43,349 nt of DNA, taken from the NCBI GenBank assembly GCA_958422185.1, contig CATZNW010000023.1:1-43349 (forward strand), read 5' to 3'. The stretch comes from an uncultured Clostridium sp. (GTDB taxonomy: Bacteria; Bacillota; Clostridia; Oscillospirales; Acutalibacteraceae). Below the pieces are notes generated by a model, which saw nothing but the letters and a program-made list of their open reading frames with translations, searched no databases and was not told where the DNA came from. This document shows, one piece after another, positions 1 through 7,441 of the stretch. The position numbers and the translations under genes were made by a program. The stretch's first letter is position 1. Every line of letters starts with the position of its first letter.

Positions 1-149
1 TAATTTATTTTTCTGTTCATTGTCAACAAATTCACGTTTTTGTTCTTAAATAATATAAGGGAACGATCGCTCATCTGCATATAATTCCAAAACGGAAAGA
101 TATTTCTTTAGTTTTTTGATGAATCTAACAGAATTGTAATTTTAAAGTC

Positions 150-178
150 ATTTATCCGTAACAAAAATATGCTATATT
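150..178 (+). promoter_or_regulatory. Probable promoter of the YccF-like gene
   Basis: An extended -10 (TGC then TATATT at 173-178) lies about 22 bases before the start codon at 201. The -35 region is poor. Bases 1-149 are AT-rich and show no gene I can support. Confidence 0.35.
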
Positions 179-200
179 AAAAACGAAAGGATATGATATT

Positions 201-566
201 ATGTCTGCAATAGGCAATATACTTTGGTTTGTCTTCGGCGGCTTTTTCAGCGGCCTTAGCTGGCTTTTGGTCGGCTGCCTGTGGTGTGTTACGATTGTGG
301 GTATACCCGTTGGAACGCAGTGCTTTAAAATGGCGTCCGTAAGCTTTTTCCCGTTTAAAAAAGAAATAATATATGCCGGAGGAGCCGGTTCGGCGATCCT
401 TAATTTTTTCTGGATGATCTTTTCGGGTATTCCGCTTGCGCTGGAGCATTTTTTGTGGGGACTTCTGCTTTGTATAACGATTATAGGAATTCCGTTCGGA
501 AAGCAGCATTTCAAACTGGCGAAGCTTGCGCTGTGTCCTTTCGGGGCCGATGTTATAACAAAATAA
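201..566 (+). CDS. YccF-domain inner membrane protein
   Basis: This is a 121-residue membrane protein with two copies of a similar unit. Each unit is a hydrophobic helix rich in Trp and Gly followed by a short motif ending in IVGIPVG (about residues 31-37) or IIGIPFG (about 92-98). That internal duplication is the hallmark of the YccF (DUF307) family. Members are small integral membrane proteins of unknown biochemical role. The start is the ATG at 201, about nine bases after a GAAAGGA ribosome binding site. The next gene follows 74 bases downstream on the same strand with no visible terminator, so the two may be co-transcribed. The family call is secure; the function is unknown. Confidence 0.85.
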   Translation: MSAIGNILWFVFGGFFSGLSWLLVGCLWCVTIVGIPVGTQCFKMASVSFFPFKKEIIYAGGAGSAILNFFWMIFSGIPLALEHFLWGLLLCITIIGIPFGKQHFKLAKLALCPFGADVITK

Positions 567-640
567 AGATCTGTTTATAATAAACCATGAAATCATGGGA
601 AAATATATGAATATGCGCTCCGGCGCGGAAAGGGTGTGCT

Positions 641-889
641 ATGGAATATAAATATGATACTCAGCTTCTTATTGAGGGGCAGGGTCTTGATGAAGACGAG
701 ATCAACGATTATTTTGAGGAGAACTTCAAGGGAGATTGCCTTCTTGCCGTCGGAGACGAGGATCTGATTAAGATCCATTATCATACAAATGAGCCGTGGA
801 GGGTATTGGAATACTGTGCCTCACTGGGTGAGATATTCGATATCGTAGTAGAGGATATGGACCGGCAGGCAAGAGGGCTTAAAGGCTGA
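641..889 (+). CDS. Free-standing FakA/YloV-like domain (DAK2-associated), 82 aa
   Basis: The 82-residue protein resembles only an internal segment of the FakA/YloV fatty-acid kinase family, a protein of roughly 550 residues. The segment is the one with a sequence like GDCLLAVGDEDLIKIHYHTN followed by a helix ending near VEDMDRQ. In FakA it follows the DAK2 nucleotide-binding domain. Here the DAK2 domain is absent, so kinase activity is not expected. A role as a small partner or sensor domain is possible but not shown. The ATG at 641 has an AAAGGG site upstream. A strong hairpin terminator follows. It could be a degraded remnant, but the clean start and good ribosome binding site suggest a real small gene. 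Confidence 0.6.
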   Translation: MEYKYDTQLLIEGQGLDEDEINDYFEENFKGDCLLAVGDEDLIKIHYHTNEPWRVLEYCASLGEIFDIVVEDMDRQARGLKG

Positions 890-907
890 CCCGCGCGGAT
901 AGAAATA

Positions 908-957
908 AAAGACCTCCATGCTGAGCGCTACGCTCGGCACAGAGGTCTTATTTTTTT
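908..957. terminator. Bidirectional intrinsic terminator
   Basis: A long hairpin (AAGACCTC paired with GAGGTCTT around an inner CTGAGCG/CGCTCGG stem) has a T run on the plus-strand side and a T-rich run on the minus-strand side. It can end the 641-889 gene and nadC. Confidence 0.85.
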
Positions 958-988
958 GCGTATTGCCTTATAAAATGCAATAAATGCT

Positions 989-1828
989 TTATTCTATGGG
1001 CTTAAGATTTTTAAGGCTAACGTCAAGCACGGGGGCGGAATGGGTGAGCGCGCCGCTTGAAACATAGTCCACGCCTATTGCGGCGATCTCTCTTAGTCTT
1101 TCTTTGGTCACGTTGCCGGAGCATTCCGTTTGCGCCCTTGAACCGATCAGTTCAACGCATTTTTTCATGGTTTCGTTATCCATATTATCAAGCATTATGA
1201 TATCTGCGCCTGCGTCGAGCGCTTCTTTTACCTGCTCTATGTTCTCTGTTTCTATCTCAATTTTTCTTACGAACGGCGCGTAATCCCTTGCCATCTTAAT
1301 GGCTTTTGAAACGGAGCCGGCAGCGCCGATATGGTTGTCTTTGAGCAATACGCCGTCCGAAAGATTGTAGCGGTGATTTTTTCCGCCGCCGACCGTTACA
1401 GCGTATTTTTCAAACGGGCGCATGTTCGGGGTGGTTTTTCTTGTGTCAAGCAGAGTGGTTTTTGTACCCTCCAGCTCTTTGGCATATTCTCCGGTAATGG
1501 TTGCAATGCCGCTCATTCTCTGAAGAAAATTAAGCGCGGTCCTTTCTCCTGAAAGCAGTGCCTTAATATCCCCCAAAAGCGTGCCTAATAGCTGTCCCTT
1601 TTTCACTCTTTCCCCGTCTTTTATCTCTGTTTCAAATCGGAAAGTGTCGTCAAGCAGAGTAAAAGTGCGTTCAAATACTTCAAGTCCGCAGATTATGCCG
1701 TCGGCCTTGCAGATCAGCTGCGCAGTGCCCTGTTTGTTTTCCGACATAACGGCGTTTGTTGAAACGTCCTCGCTGGTGATATCTTCTTTAAGGGCATGGA
1801 TTATATAATCGTCCATATTAATCTTCAT
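989..1828 (-). CDS. nadC: Nicotinate-nucleotide pyrophosphorylase (quinolinate phosphoribosyltransferase)
   Basis: NadC converts quinolinate and PRPP to nicotinate mononucleotide, CO2 and pyrophosphate in de novo NAD synthesis. The protein is about 279 residues, close to the family norm. It has the typical quinolinate-binding patterns: TRKTTPNMR near residue 130, GGGKNHRYNLSDG near 147, KDNHIG near 164, and the C-terminal IEIETEN and DIIMLDN segments. An ATG exists upstream at 1855, but the start at 1828 (protein beginning MKINMDDYI) is preferred because it has an AAGTGGTG site in front and the longer version would run further into nadB. It overlaps nadB by 11 bases, so the two are translationally coupled. 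No nadA is seen here, so quinolinate synthase must lie elsewhere or be missing. Confidence 0.95.
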   Translation of the reverse strand: MKINMDDYIIHALKEDITSEDVSTNAVMSENKQGTAQLICKADGIICGLEVFERTFTLLDDTFRFETEIKDGERVKKGQLLGTLLGDIKALLSGERTALNFLQRMSGIATITGEYAKELEGTKTTLLDTRKTTPNMRPFEKYAVTVGGGKNHRYNLSDGVLLKDNHIGAAGSVSKAIKMARDYAPFVRKIEIETENIEQVKEALDAGADIIMLDNMDNETMKKCVELIGSRAQTECSGNVTKERLREIAAIGVDYVSSGALTHSAPVLDVSLKNLKPIE

Positions 1829-3140
1829 CGTTACACCACTTATCATAAAAAGCACGGTCCTTTCTTTTTATCTCATCCATAATCAGATCTCTGAATTCTT
1901 TTTCACGTTCCTTTTTTGAGGGAAGCGAATCCCAGTCTGTATCCGGCGCATAGGAATCCTTTTTCTCAGTATCTGAAGCGATCAGGTCTGCCGCGCGCTT
2001 TGAAAATACAAGACTTTCAAGAAGGCTGTTTGAAGCCAGTCTGTTTTTGCCGTGAACGCCGTTGCATGCCGTTTCTCCAACCGCATACAGATGTTTCATG
2101 GAGGTCCTGCCGTTTATATCCGTTTTGATCCCGCCCATCATATAGTGCTGACCCGGGGTCACAGGTACTTTGTCTTTTGTTATATCGTACCCTTCTTCCA
2201 TACAGGCTTCAAATATATTGGGAAATCTTTTCTTTGCCTGTTCGCTCGTCATCGTAGGAAGCGTGATATAAACATGATCTGTGCCGAATTTTTCCATCTC
2301 TTTACAAATGGCATCGGTAACAACGTCCCTGGGCTGGAGTTCGTCCGTAAATCTTTCTCCGCTTTCGTTGAGCAGCACTGCGCCTTCTCCCCGCACGCTC
2401 TCGCTAATCAGAAAGCGCCTTCCGTTATTTTTGCTGTAAAGCGTTGTGGGGTGGATCTGTATGTAGCTTATGTCCTTCAGTTCGATACCGTGCTTTAGCG
2501 CAAGCGCAAAGGAATCTCCGGTTATATGGGGAAAATTTGTTGAATTTTTGAAAAGCCCGCCGATGCCTCCGGTGGCAAGAATAATGTCTTTTGCAAGAAT
2601 GGCGCCGCGTTCGCCGAATTCATCTTCGCACACGATTCCAAAGCAGGTGTTGTTTTTCTCGATCAGGTCTATCATCGTGGTCTGTGCAAGAAAGCCTATG
2701 TTTTCTTTGGTCTTGGCTATTGAAAGCAGGGTGGCGGTTATTTCCTTGCCCGTTTCGTCTTTGTGGTGCAGAATTCTGTTTCGTCTGTGCGCGCCCTCAC
2801 GGGTGTAGTCATAAGAACCGTCACTGTCCGTGTCAAACTGAACCCCAAGGGCAATCAGCGTGTGAATAACATCCGGTGAGGATTCTATCATTACCTTTAC
2901 GCTTTCCGGATCGTTTTCATAGTGACCCGCCTTCATGGTGTCCTCAAAATAGCAGTCAAAATCGTCTATGCTTTTCAGAACACAAACTCCGCCCTGAGCA
3001 AGATAGGAATCGCATTCTTTGAGTTCTTCTTTTGTAATAACAAGCACCTTTTTGTTCTGCGGCAGGCAAAGTGCGGCAAAAAGGCCGGCAACACCGCTGC
3101 CAACAATAACAACGTCCGTTTTTATAAATTCCCTTTTCAT
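1818..3140 (-). CDS. nadB: L-aspartate oxidase
   Basis: NadB oxidises L-aspartate to iminoaspartate, the substrate of quinolinate synthase. The 440-residue flavoprotein has the N-terminal dinucleotide fold (VVIVGSGVAGLFAALCL, residues 9-25) and the fumarate-reductase-like patterns SYLAQGGV, HHKDETG and ATGGIGGLF. The active-site region includes HPTTLY and SESVRGEGAVL, and a C-terminal FAD site reads GRTSMKHLYAVGE with NRLASNSLLE. It is shorter than the roughly 530-residue E. coli enzyme because most of the C-terminal helical domain is reduced, as in many clostridial NadB proteins. The ATG at 3140 is the only in-frame ATG that fits. Its best ribosome binding site lies unusually far upstream, with a hairpin in between. 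It is co-transcribed with nadC. Confidence 0.95.
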   Translation of the reverse strand: MKREFIKTDVVIVGSGVAGLFAALCLPQNKKVLVITKEELKECDSYLAQGGVCVLKSIDDFDCYFEDTMKAGHYENDPESVKVMIESSPDVIHTLIALGVQFDTDSDGSYDYTREGAHRRNRILHHKDETGKEITATLLSIAKTKENIGFLAQTTMIDLIEKNNTCFGIVCEDEFGERGAILAKDIILATGGIGGLFKNSTNFPHITGDSFALALKHGIELKDISYIQIHPTTLYSKNNGRRFLISESVRGEGAVLLNESGERFTDELQPRDVVTDAICKEMEKFGTDHVYITLPTMTSEQAKKRFPNIFEACMEEGYDITKDKVPVTPGQHYMMGGIKTDINGRTSMKHLYAVGETACNGVHGKNRLASNSLLESLVFSKRAADLIASDTEKKDSYAPDTDWDSLPSKKEREKEFRDLIMDEIKRKDRAFYDKWCNDED

Positions 3141-3149
3141 TGCAGATTT

Positions 3150-3167
3150 TCCGGCATCTATGCCGGA
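3150..3167 (-). promoter_or_regulatory. Hairpin between ribosome binding site and start codon of nadB
   Basis: TCCGGCAT and ATGCCGGA form an 8-bp inverted repeat with a 2-base gap. The best Shine-Dalgarno sequence (AGAGGGAG on the minus strand, about 3171-3178) lies on the far side of it from the ATG at 3140. Folding would bring the two to a normal distance. As DNA it could also be an operator. Confidence 0.5.
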
Positions 3168-3191
3168 TGCTCCCTCTTTTATGTTTATATT

Positions 3192-3220
3192 AATATATAA
3201 TTATTCCGGATTAAAGTCAA
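3192..3220 (-). promoter_or_regulatory. Promoter of nadBC
   Basis: On the minus strand TTGACT (3215-3220) is followed after 17 bases by TATATT (3192-3197). The predicted transcript begins near 3185 and has a leader of about 45 bases. Confidence 0.7.
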
Positions 3221-3324
3221 GAAAAATAAATTCATTGGTATTGCCAGATATAAGATTTTCTGTTAATATTAAGGTGATGCAGAAAGCAGGCGGTTTCCGG
3301 AATTTGTATTGATCCTTCCGCTTT

Positions 3325-3352
3325 TTGACATAAATTTGACTTTGAATAAACT
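3325..3352 (+). promoter_or_regulatory. Promoter of the HAD phosphatase gene
   Basis: TTGACA (3325-3330) is followed after 16 bases by TAAACT (3347-3352), giving a predicted start near 3359 and a short leader to the ATG at 3379. It is divergent from the nadBC promoter. Confidence 0.6.
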
Positions 3353-3378
3353 CAATCTTTAAAAACGGGGTTTATAGT

Positions 3379-3951
3379 ATGGACGTTAATGTCTACGATT
3401 TTGACAATACAATTTATGACGGAGAAACGCTTGTTGATTTTATACTTTATTTTGTGCGCAGGGACATAAAGATCTGGAAATATCTTCCAAAGCTTATAGT
3501 GATCGCGTTTAAGGACATGTTTCACCTTTTTACGGTTGAGGACGCTGTTGAGGCGTACGCTTCGTTCCTTGAAGGGTATTATGTTCATGCAGGGGATATT
3601 TCCGGCGCCGTGGTGGATTTTTGGAACAAGAATGAAAAAAAGATCAAACCGTGGTATTCAAAAGTGCGCAAAGACAGCGATATAGTCGTTTCAGGTACAA
3701 CGGATTTTATCCTGGATGAAATCATGAAACGAATGGGTATAAAAAACTATGTCGGCTCAAGCATAGATAAAAAAACCGGCAAGTTCCGCCGGCTGTGTTT
3801 TCTTGAAAACAAGGTCAAGATCTTTAAAGAGCTTTATCCGGACGCTCATATCGTAAATTTCTATACGGACAGTATGAATGATAAAGCCATGATGGATATT
3901 TCCGATAATGTTTATCTTGTTAAAAAGAGCAAAATCGTAAAAATCAAATAA
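3379..3951 (+). CDS. HAD-superfamily IB phosphatase
   Basis: The 190-residue protein carries all four HAD motifs. Motif I is YDFDNT at residues 6-11 with the nucleophilic and general-acid aspartates. Motif II is VVSGTTD near 112. Motif III is the Lys in ENKVKIF near 150. Motif IV is DSMNDKAMMD near 165. The helical cap after motif I and the overall length fit subfamily IB (phosphoserine-phosphatase-like, SerB/PGP type), so a small phosphomonoester is the expected substrate. It could act on phosphoserine, a lipid phosphate or a sugar phosphate; the sequence alone does not decide. Its own promoter lies upstream, and a GPH symporter gene follows 77 bases later behind a structured leader. Confidence 0.85.
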   Translation: MDVNVYDFDNTIYDGETLVDFILYFVRRDIKIWKYLPKLIVIAFKDMFHLFTVEDAVEAYASFLEGYYVHAGDISGAVVDFWNKNEKKIKPWYSKVRKDSDIVVSGTTDFILDEIMKRMGIKNYVGSSIDKKTGKFRRLCFLENKVKIFKELYPDAHIVNFYTDSMNDKAMMDISDNVYLVKKSKIVKIK

Positions 3952-3963
3952 TCAAACTAAAAG

Positions 3964-4016
3964 CGGGCAAAGTGATATCCTTAGGCGAAACATATTAGGA
4001 TATATCCTGTTGCCCG
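3964..4016 (+). promoter_or_regulatory. Structured leader before the GPH symporter
   Basis: CGGGCAA (3964-3970) pairs with TTGCCCG (4010-4016), and inside it ATATCCT (3975-3981) pairs with AGGATAT (3997-4003). There is no T run, so it is not a simple terminator. It ends four bases before the AGGGGGA ribosome binding site of the 4029 gene and may stabilise or regulate that mRNA. Confidence 0.5.
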
Positions 4017-4028
4017 ATCAGGGGGAGA

Positions 4029-5552
4029 ATGATGGGGAAGTTTAATGTAAAGGAATTTCTGAACAGCAAGATCATCAAAACCGATGTAGGAGAAGAAACG
4101 TATCTTACATGGAAAGAAACGCTTTCTTATGCCGTAGGCCGCGGTGCGCAGGGCATGAATACAAGTATGACTTCGTCAAAATATATAAATTTCTTTTTGA
4201 CGAATGTTCTGTTTAAAAAGCTTAAAGATCCGATGGGCACAGCTTCAAAGATCCGACTCTTCTGCGGTATTTTTGACGCTATCAATGACCCGATGATGGG
4301 TGTTATTGTTGATAAAACAAGAACAAAAGACGGGCAGATGAGGCCATATATAAAATGGGCGCCGATATTTGTTTCGATCGTTATGATACTGTTCTTTATA
4401 GGCAGTGCGGACGCATCACCGGTGTTTAATATCATTTATACGACTCTTTTGTTTATCGGCCTTGACGTTACATATACGGCGTTCGATATTCCTATGGGCG
4501 CGCTGGCATTTTCCATTACGCCAAGCGGTATCGAGCGTACCAAGCTCTTTGGCATAAGCTCCATTACCCGCTCCGTTCTGGGCGCTTTGCCGCAGGTCTT
4601 TGTTGCCGGTGCGGCTCTTCTTCCTTATTTCAAGGACCATACCCCGCAGGCATATCTGACGTCAGCGATCATCTCCGCAATCGGTATTGTATTTTTAACA
4701 AGATTTACATATAAAAATACAAAAGAAAGAGCGGAGCACAGGGAAGATGTGCCTTCTGTTAAAGAATGTATCTCTCTGCTTTTTAAAAACAGACCGCTTC
4801 TTATGCTCTTCCTCGGCAATATTTTCTTTGTTATCTGCAAGATCGCAGAGCAGGTATCTTTCTATTTCGTTGCGGATCTCATGTTTAACAGGCAGTACAA
4901 TATTTTTATTGACGTAGTTAAATTCCCCGGATTCCTTATTGCCGGCCTCCTTGTTCCGAAAATCGTTGAAAGACTTGGCAGAAAGGCAGACAGCAAAAAG
5001 TTCTATCAGGCTTGTTGTATAGTAGCGATCATCCTGCATGCATTTTTTGCCATCACCTGCTATAACGGTCTTATGAACAAGGCAGCAGGGGAGAGCGTGC
5101 CGCTCTTTACAGGCATACTTGTCGTTCTGTTTACCGGCTTAACTTCTATTCCTCTTGAATTCAAAAACCTTATTCAAAAGGAAATGGAGGCTGAGACCGT
5201 TGATTACATTGAATGGAAAACGGGCACGCGCGTAGAAGGTATCATGCTTTCTATCATGAGTTTCACCGGCAAGATCGAAAATACGTTTTCATCTTCGATC
5301 GGCCTCGCGATCCTCGGTTTTACGGGATATGTTCAGCATACGGAGGGATCTCTTGTTCAAAATACGGAAACGAACTGGGCGCTTTTCCTGCTCACGACTA
5401 TCGTTCCCGCTATAGGCTATCTGCTTATGCTTGTTCCTATGCATTTCTATAATATCACCGGCGATGGTCACAGGCAGATGATGAAGGAGATCATGGAGAG
5501 AAGAGAGGCACGTAAGGCGGAGAAAGAAACGGCAAAAGCCGTAAACGAATAA
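4029..5552 (+). CDS. GPH-family (MelB-like) glycoside/pentoside/hexuronide:cation symporter
   Basis: This 507-residue polytopic membrane protein belongs to the GPH branch of the major facilitator superfamily, which imports sugars or glycosides with Na+ or H+. The family signature is clear near residues 77-105: FDAINDPMMGVIVDKTRT, then MRPYIKW. About twelve hydrophobic segments can be picked out. A second cytoplasmic signature follows in the middle (GIERTKLFGISSITRS). The C-terminal tail is charged and cytoplasmic. Two tandem ATG codons (4029 and 4032) sit behind AGGGGGA, and either could be used. The substrate cannot be told from sequence. A sugar-type role would fit the glycosidase operon further along the window, but the two are 17 kb apart. 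A terminator follows directly. Confidence 0.88.
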   Translation: MMGKFNVKEFLNSKIIKTDVGEETYLTWKETLSYAVGRGAQGMNTSMTSSKYINFFLTNVLFKKLKDPMGTASKIRLFCGIFDAINDPMMGVIVDKTRTKDGQMRPYIKWAPIFVSIVMILFFIGSADASPVFNIIYTTLLFIGLDVTYTAFDIPMGALAFSITPSGIERTKLFGISSITRSVLGALPQVFVAGAALLPYFKDHTPQAYLTSAIISAIGIVFLTRFTYKNTKERAEHREDVPSVKECISLLFKNRPLLMLFLGNIFFVICKIAEQVSFYFVADLMFNRQYNIFIDVVKFPGFLIAGLLVPKIVERLGRKADSKKFYQACCIVAIILHAFFAITCYNGLMNKAAGESVPLFTGILVVLFTGLTSIPLEFKNLIQKEMEAETVDYIEWKTGTRVEGIMLSIMSFTGKIENTFSSSIGLAILGFTGYVQHTEGSLVQNTETNWALFLLTTIVPAIGYLLMLVPMHFYNITGDGHRQMMKEIMERREARKAEKETAKAVNE

Positions 5553-5569
5553 TACAAGATATTTTTACA

Positions 5570-5603
5570 AACAGGCTCTTATCACAGAGCCTGTTTTATT
5601 TTG
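5570..5603 (+). terminator. Intrinsic terminator after the GPH symporter
   Basis: CAGGCTCT and AGAGCCTG form a stem with a short loop, followed by TTTTATTTT. Confidence 0.85.
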
Positions 5604-5658
5604 TATATTGGACTTGCCCGGATCCATTGCTGCATGTATAATTAGATTAGGTGATTCT

Positions 5659-7029
5659 ATGAAAATAACGTTTATTGCAGATACGCATTACTATTCCAAA
5701 ACGCTGGGAACAAGCGGAAAGGCATATGAACTGCGCTCCGGTTCGGATCAGAAATGTCTTGCGGAAACATCTCAGATTCTGGATTCCGCGTTTGAAAAGA
5801 TCAGCAACAGTGATACGAACGCCGTCTTTATTTTGGGTGATGTTACCAATGACGGGGAAATGGCCTCACACCTTGAATTTCGGGAAAAGCTGTATGGCCT
5901 TAAAAAGAAAAAACCGGTTTATTTGATAACTGCAACCCATGACTGGTGCTGCGACGGAAATCCGCGCCGGTTTGAAGGAGATAAACTTTTTAATGATGTG
6001 CCGGTTATGAAAAGCTCGGATCTGCCGGAATTTTATAAAGATTTCGGGCCGTCCCAGGCTGCGGATAGTTTCATAACCGAAATAGGCACTGTCTGTTATA
6101 CGCTTGAGCTTTCGGATCATGTACGCATACTTTGCCTTAACGATGATAAAAATGAAAACGACCATGCGGGTTTTACCCCGGAGTGCAGAAAGTGGATAGT
6201 GAAGCAGCTTAAAAAGGCAAAGGAAGACGGAGTGCTTATGATCGGTATGGAGCATCATCTGCTTGTGCCGCATGTTTCTCCGCTTATAACCGGGGGCTCG
6301 ACCTGCGTTGAAAACAGGGAGGAAGTTGCCTCGTTTTTCGCTGATAACGGGCTTAGATATATGTTTGTAGGGCACAGCCATATTCAGGATACGGATTATT
6401 TTATCAGTCCTTCCGGCAACAGGATAACAGAAGTCAACGTCGGCTCGCTCTGCGGTTATCCTGCGCCTATCGTGAATGTTACCGTAAACGGGGACAACAC
6501 GCTTTATTATGAAGTGGATCATCTTGAAAAATTTACTTTGAACGGAAGAGAAGTTGATGCGCAGCAGTTCCTCGCGAAGCATGCCTGCGATCTGATATTT
6601 AATTTGACTAAATGCCGGAATAAACAGGATTTTATTGAGCGTGCAGCCGCTTTGCAGCTTAACGGTAAAGAACTCGGAAGATTTTGGTTTTTACTTAAGC
6701 CGCTCGTTCAAAAGATCGATACCGCGCTTGTATGGGACGTTTACAAAGTTTTACATGCTTTGGGGCTTGCAAAAGGCGTTTCAAAGGCTGACGTTATGCA
6801 GTTCCGGTATAAGCCCCTGCGTGAGATGATCGGGGAGGTGTGGCTGTCTATCCTGGATGGCTCTTTGCACGCACACCCGCGTGACAGCGCTTATTACCGT
6901 GTTGTTATGTGTGCGGCAAGCGTACCGGCAAAGATGTTTAAAAATAACAGCAACATGAAAGAGCTGGCTGTTGCCGCTGATCATATTCTGACGGGCGGAG
7001 AGATCAATAATCAAAGCGCAGTTATTTAA
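5659..7029 (+). CDS. Metallophosphoesterase (calcineurin-like)
   Basis: The 456-residue protein has the full set of metal-binding blocks of the calcineurin-like phosphoesterase fold: IADTHYY (residues 5-11, D-x-H), ILGDVTNDGE near 54 (GD), ATHDW near 89 (the position of GNHD, with Thr for Asn), GMEHHL near 196 and GHSHIQDT near 236 (GHxH). About 200 residues beyond the catalytic domain form a helical C-terminal part of unknown role. There is no signal peptide, so it acts in the cytoplasm. The open frame extends to 5608, but the ATG at 5659 has an AGGTGA site at the right distance and begins directly at the first strand of the fold. Substrate is unknown; phosphodiesters of nucleotides or lipids are usual for the family. 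Confidence 0.88.
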   Translation: MKITFIADTHYYSKTLGTSGKAYELRSGSDQKCLAETSQILDSAFEKISNSDTNAVFILGDVTNDGEMASHLEFREKLYGLKKKKPVYLITATHDWCCDGNPRRFEGDKLFNDVPVMKSSDLPEFYKDFGPSQAADSFITEIGTVCYTLELSDHVRILCLNDDKNENDHAGFTPECRKWIVKQLKKAKEDGVLMIGMEHHLLVPHVSPLITGGSTCVENREEVASFFADNGLRYMFVGHSHIQDTDYFISPSGNRITEVNVGSLCGYPAPIVNVTVNGDNTLYYEVDHLEKFTLNGREVDAQQFLAKHACDLIFNLTKCRNKQDFIERAAALQLNGKELGRFWFLLKPLVQKIDTALVWDVYKVLHALGLAKGVSKADVMQFRYKPLREMIGEVWLSILDGSLHAHPRDSAYYRVVMCAASVPAKMFKNNSNMKELAVAADHILTGGEINNQSAVI

Positions 7030-7047
7030 AAAGGAATAACAAAATTT

Positions 7048-7079
7048 ACCGGCTCGGAAATCTTCGTGCCGGTTTTTTT
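7048..7079 (+). terminator. Intrinsic terminator after the metallophosphoesterase gene
   Basis: ACCGGC pairs with GCCGGT, followed by seven T residues. Confidence 0.8.
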
Positions 7080-7084
7080 CGTTT

Positions 7085-7119
7085 TATATATTGCCGACTC
7101 TCCGCTACGGCAGTATATA
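7085..7119. repeat. Imperfect inverted repeat at the left edge of an AT-rich cassette
   Basis: TATATATTGCCG (7085-7096) and CGGCAGTATATA (7108-7119) form an imperfect palindrome just past the terminator. Between it and the gene at 7251 the sequence is very AT-rich. A second palindrome (TTATAAAA at 7201-7208 and TTTTATAA at 7215-7222) surrounds a -10-like TATACT at 7210-7215. Confidence 0.45.
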
Positions 7120-7250
7120 GAAAATATCTGTATGATTTTGTCGAAAAAATATATTTTTTTGCAAAAATATTTAAATTATACTCAAATTTAAGTAAACTTA
7201 TTATAAAAATATACTTTTATAAATAGAAAAGAAGTGAATCCAGTGGGTGC

Positions 7251-7424
7251 ATGAAAAAAGACTTGTTTACTGTCAGCCAGTTTATAGCTTCCTTTAAAGA
7301 GCAGCTGGGGACACTTTCTGACAATTCCAAAACAAAAAAATCAAAAGAACGGATTAAAGCGCTTGATGAAAATGTAAGAAAACTGAAAAACAGAGATGAA
7401 ATCTGCACTATAGGTACTTATTAG
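7251..7424 (+). CDS. Small charged helical protein, unknown function, 57 aa
   Basis: This short frame begins with ATG at 7251 (MKKDLFTVSQF) and ends with TAG at 7422-7424. The product is 57 residues, lysine-rich, and predicted helical in its second half (KSKERIKALDENVRKLKNR, coiled-coil-like). It lies 17 bases before the next gene on the same strand, which has its own AAAGGA site, so the two look like one transcriptional unit. The ribosome binding site is weak (GAAAAGAAG, somewhat far away). I do not recognise the family. Support is the position, the frame and the shared AT-rich composition with the next gene. Confidence 0.45.
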   Translation: MKKDLFTVSQFIASFKEQLGTLSDNSKTKKSKERIKALDENVRKLKNRDEICTIGTY

Positions 7425-7441
7425 CGAAAGGATGAGATTAA

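Noticed and set aside
5866..6582. 238-codon minus-strand open frame inside the metallophosphoesterase gene
   Set aside because: It is a shadow of the plus-strand gene, whose metal-binding motifs are all intact.
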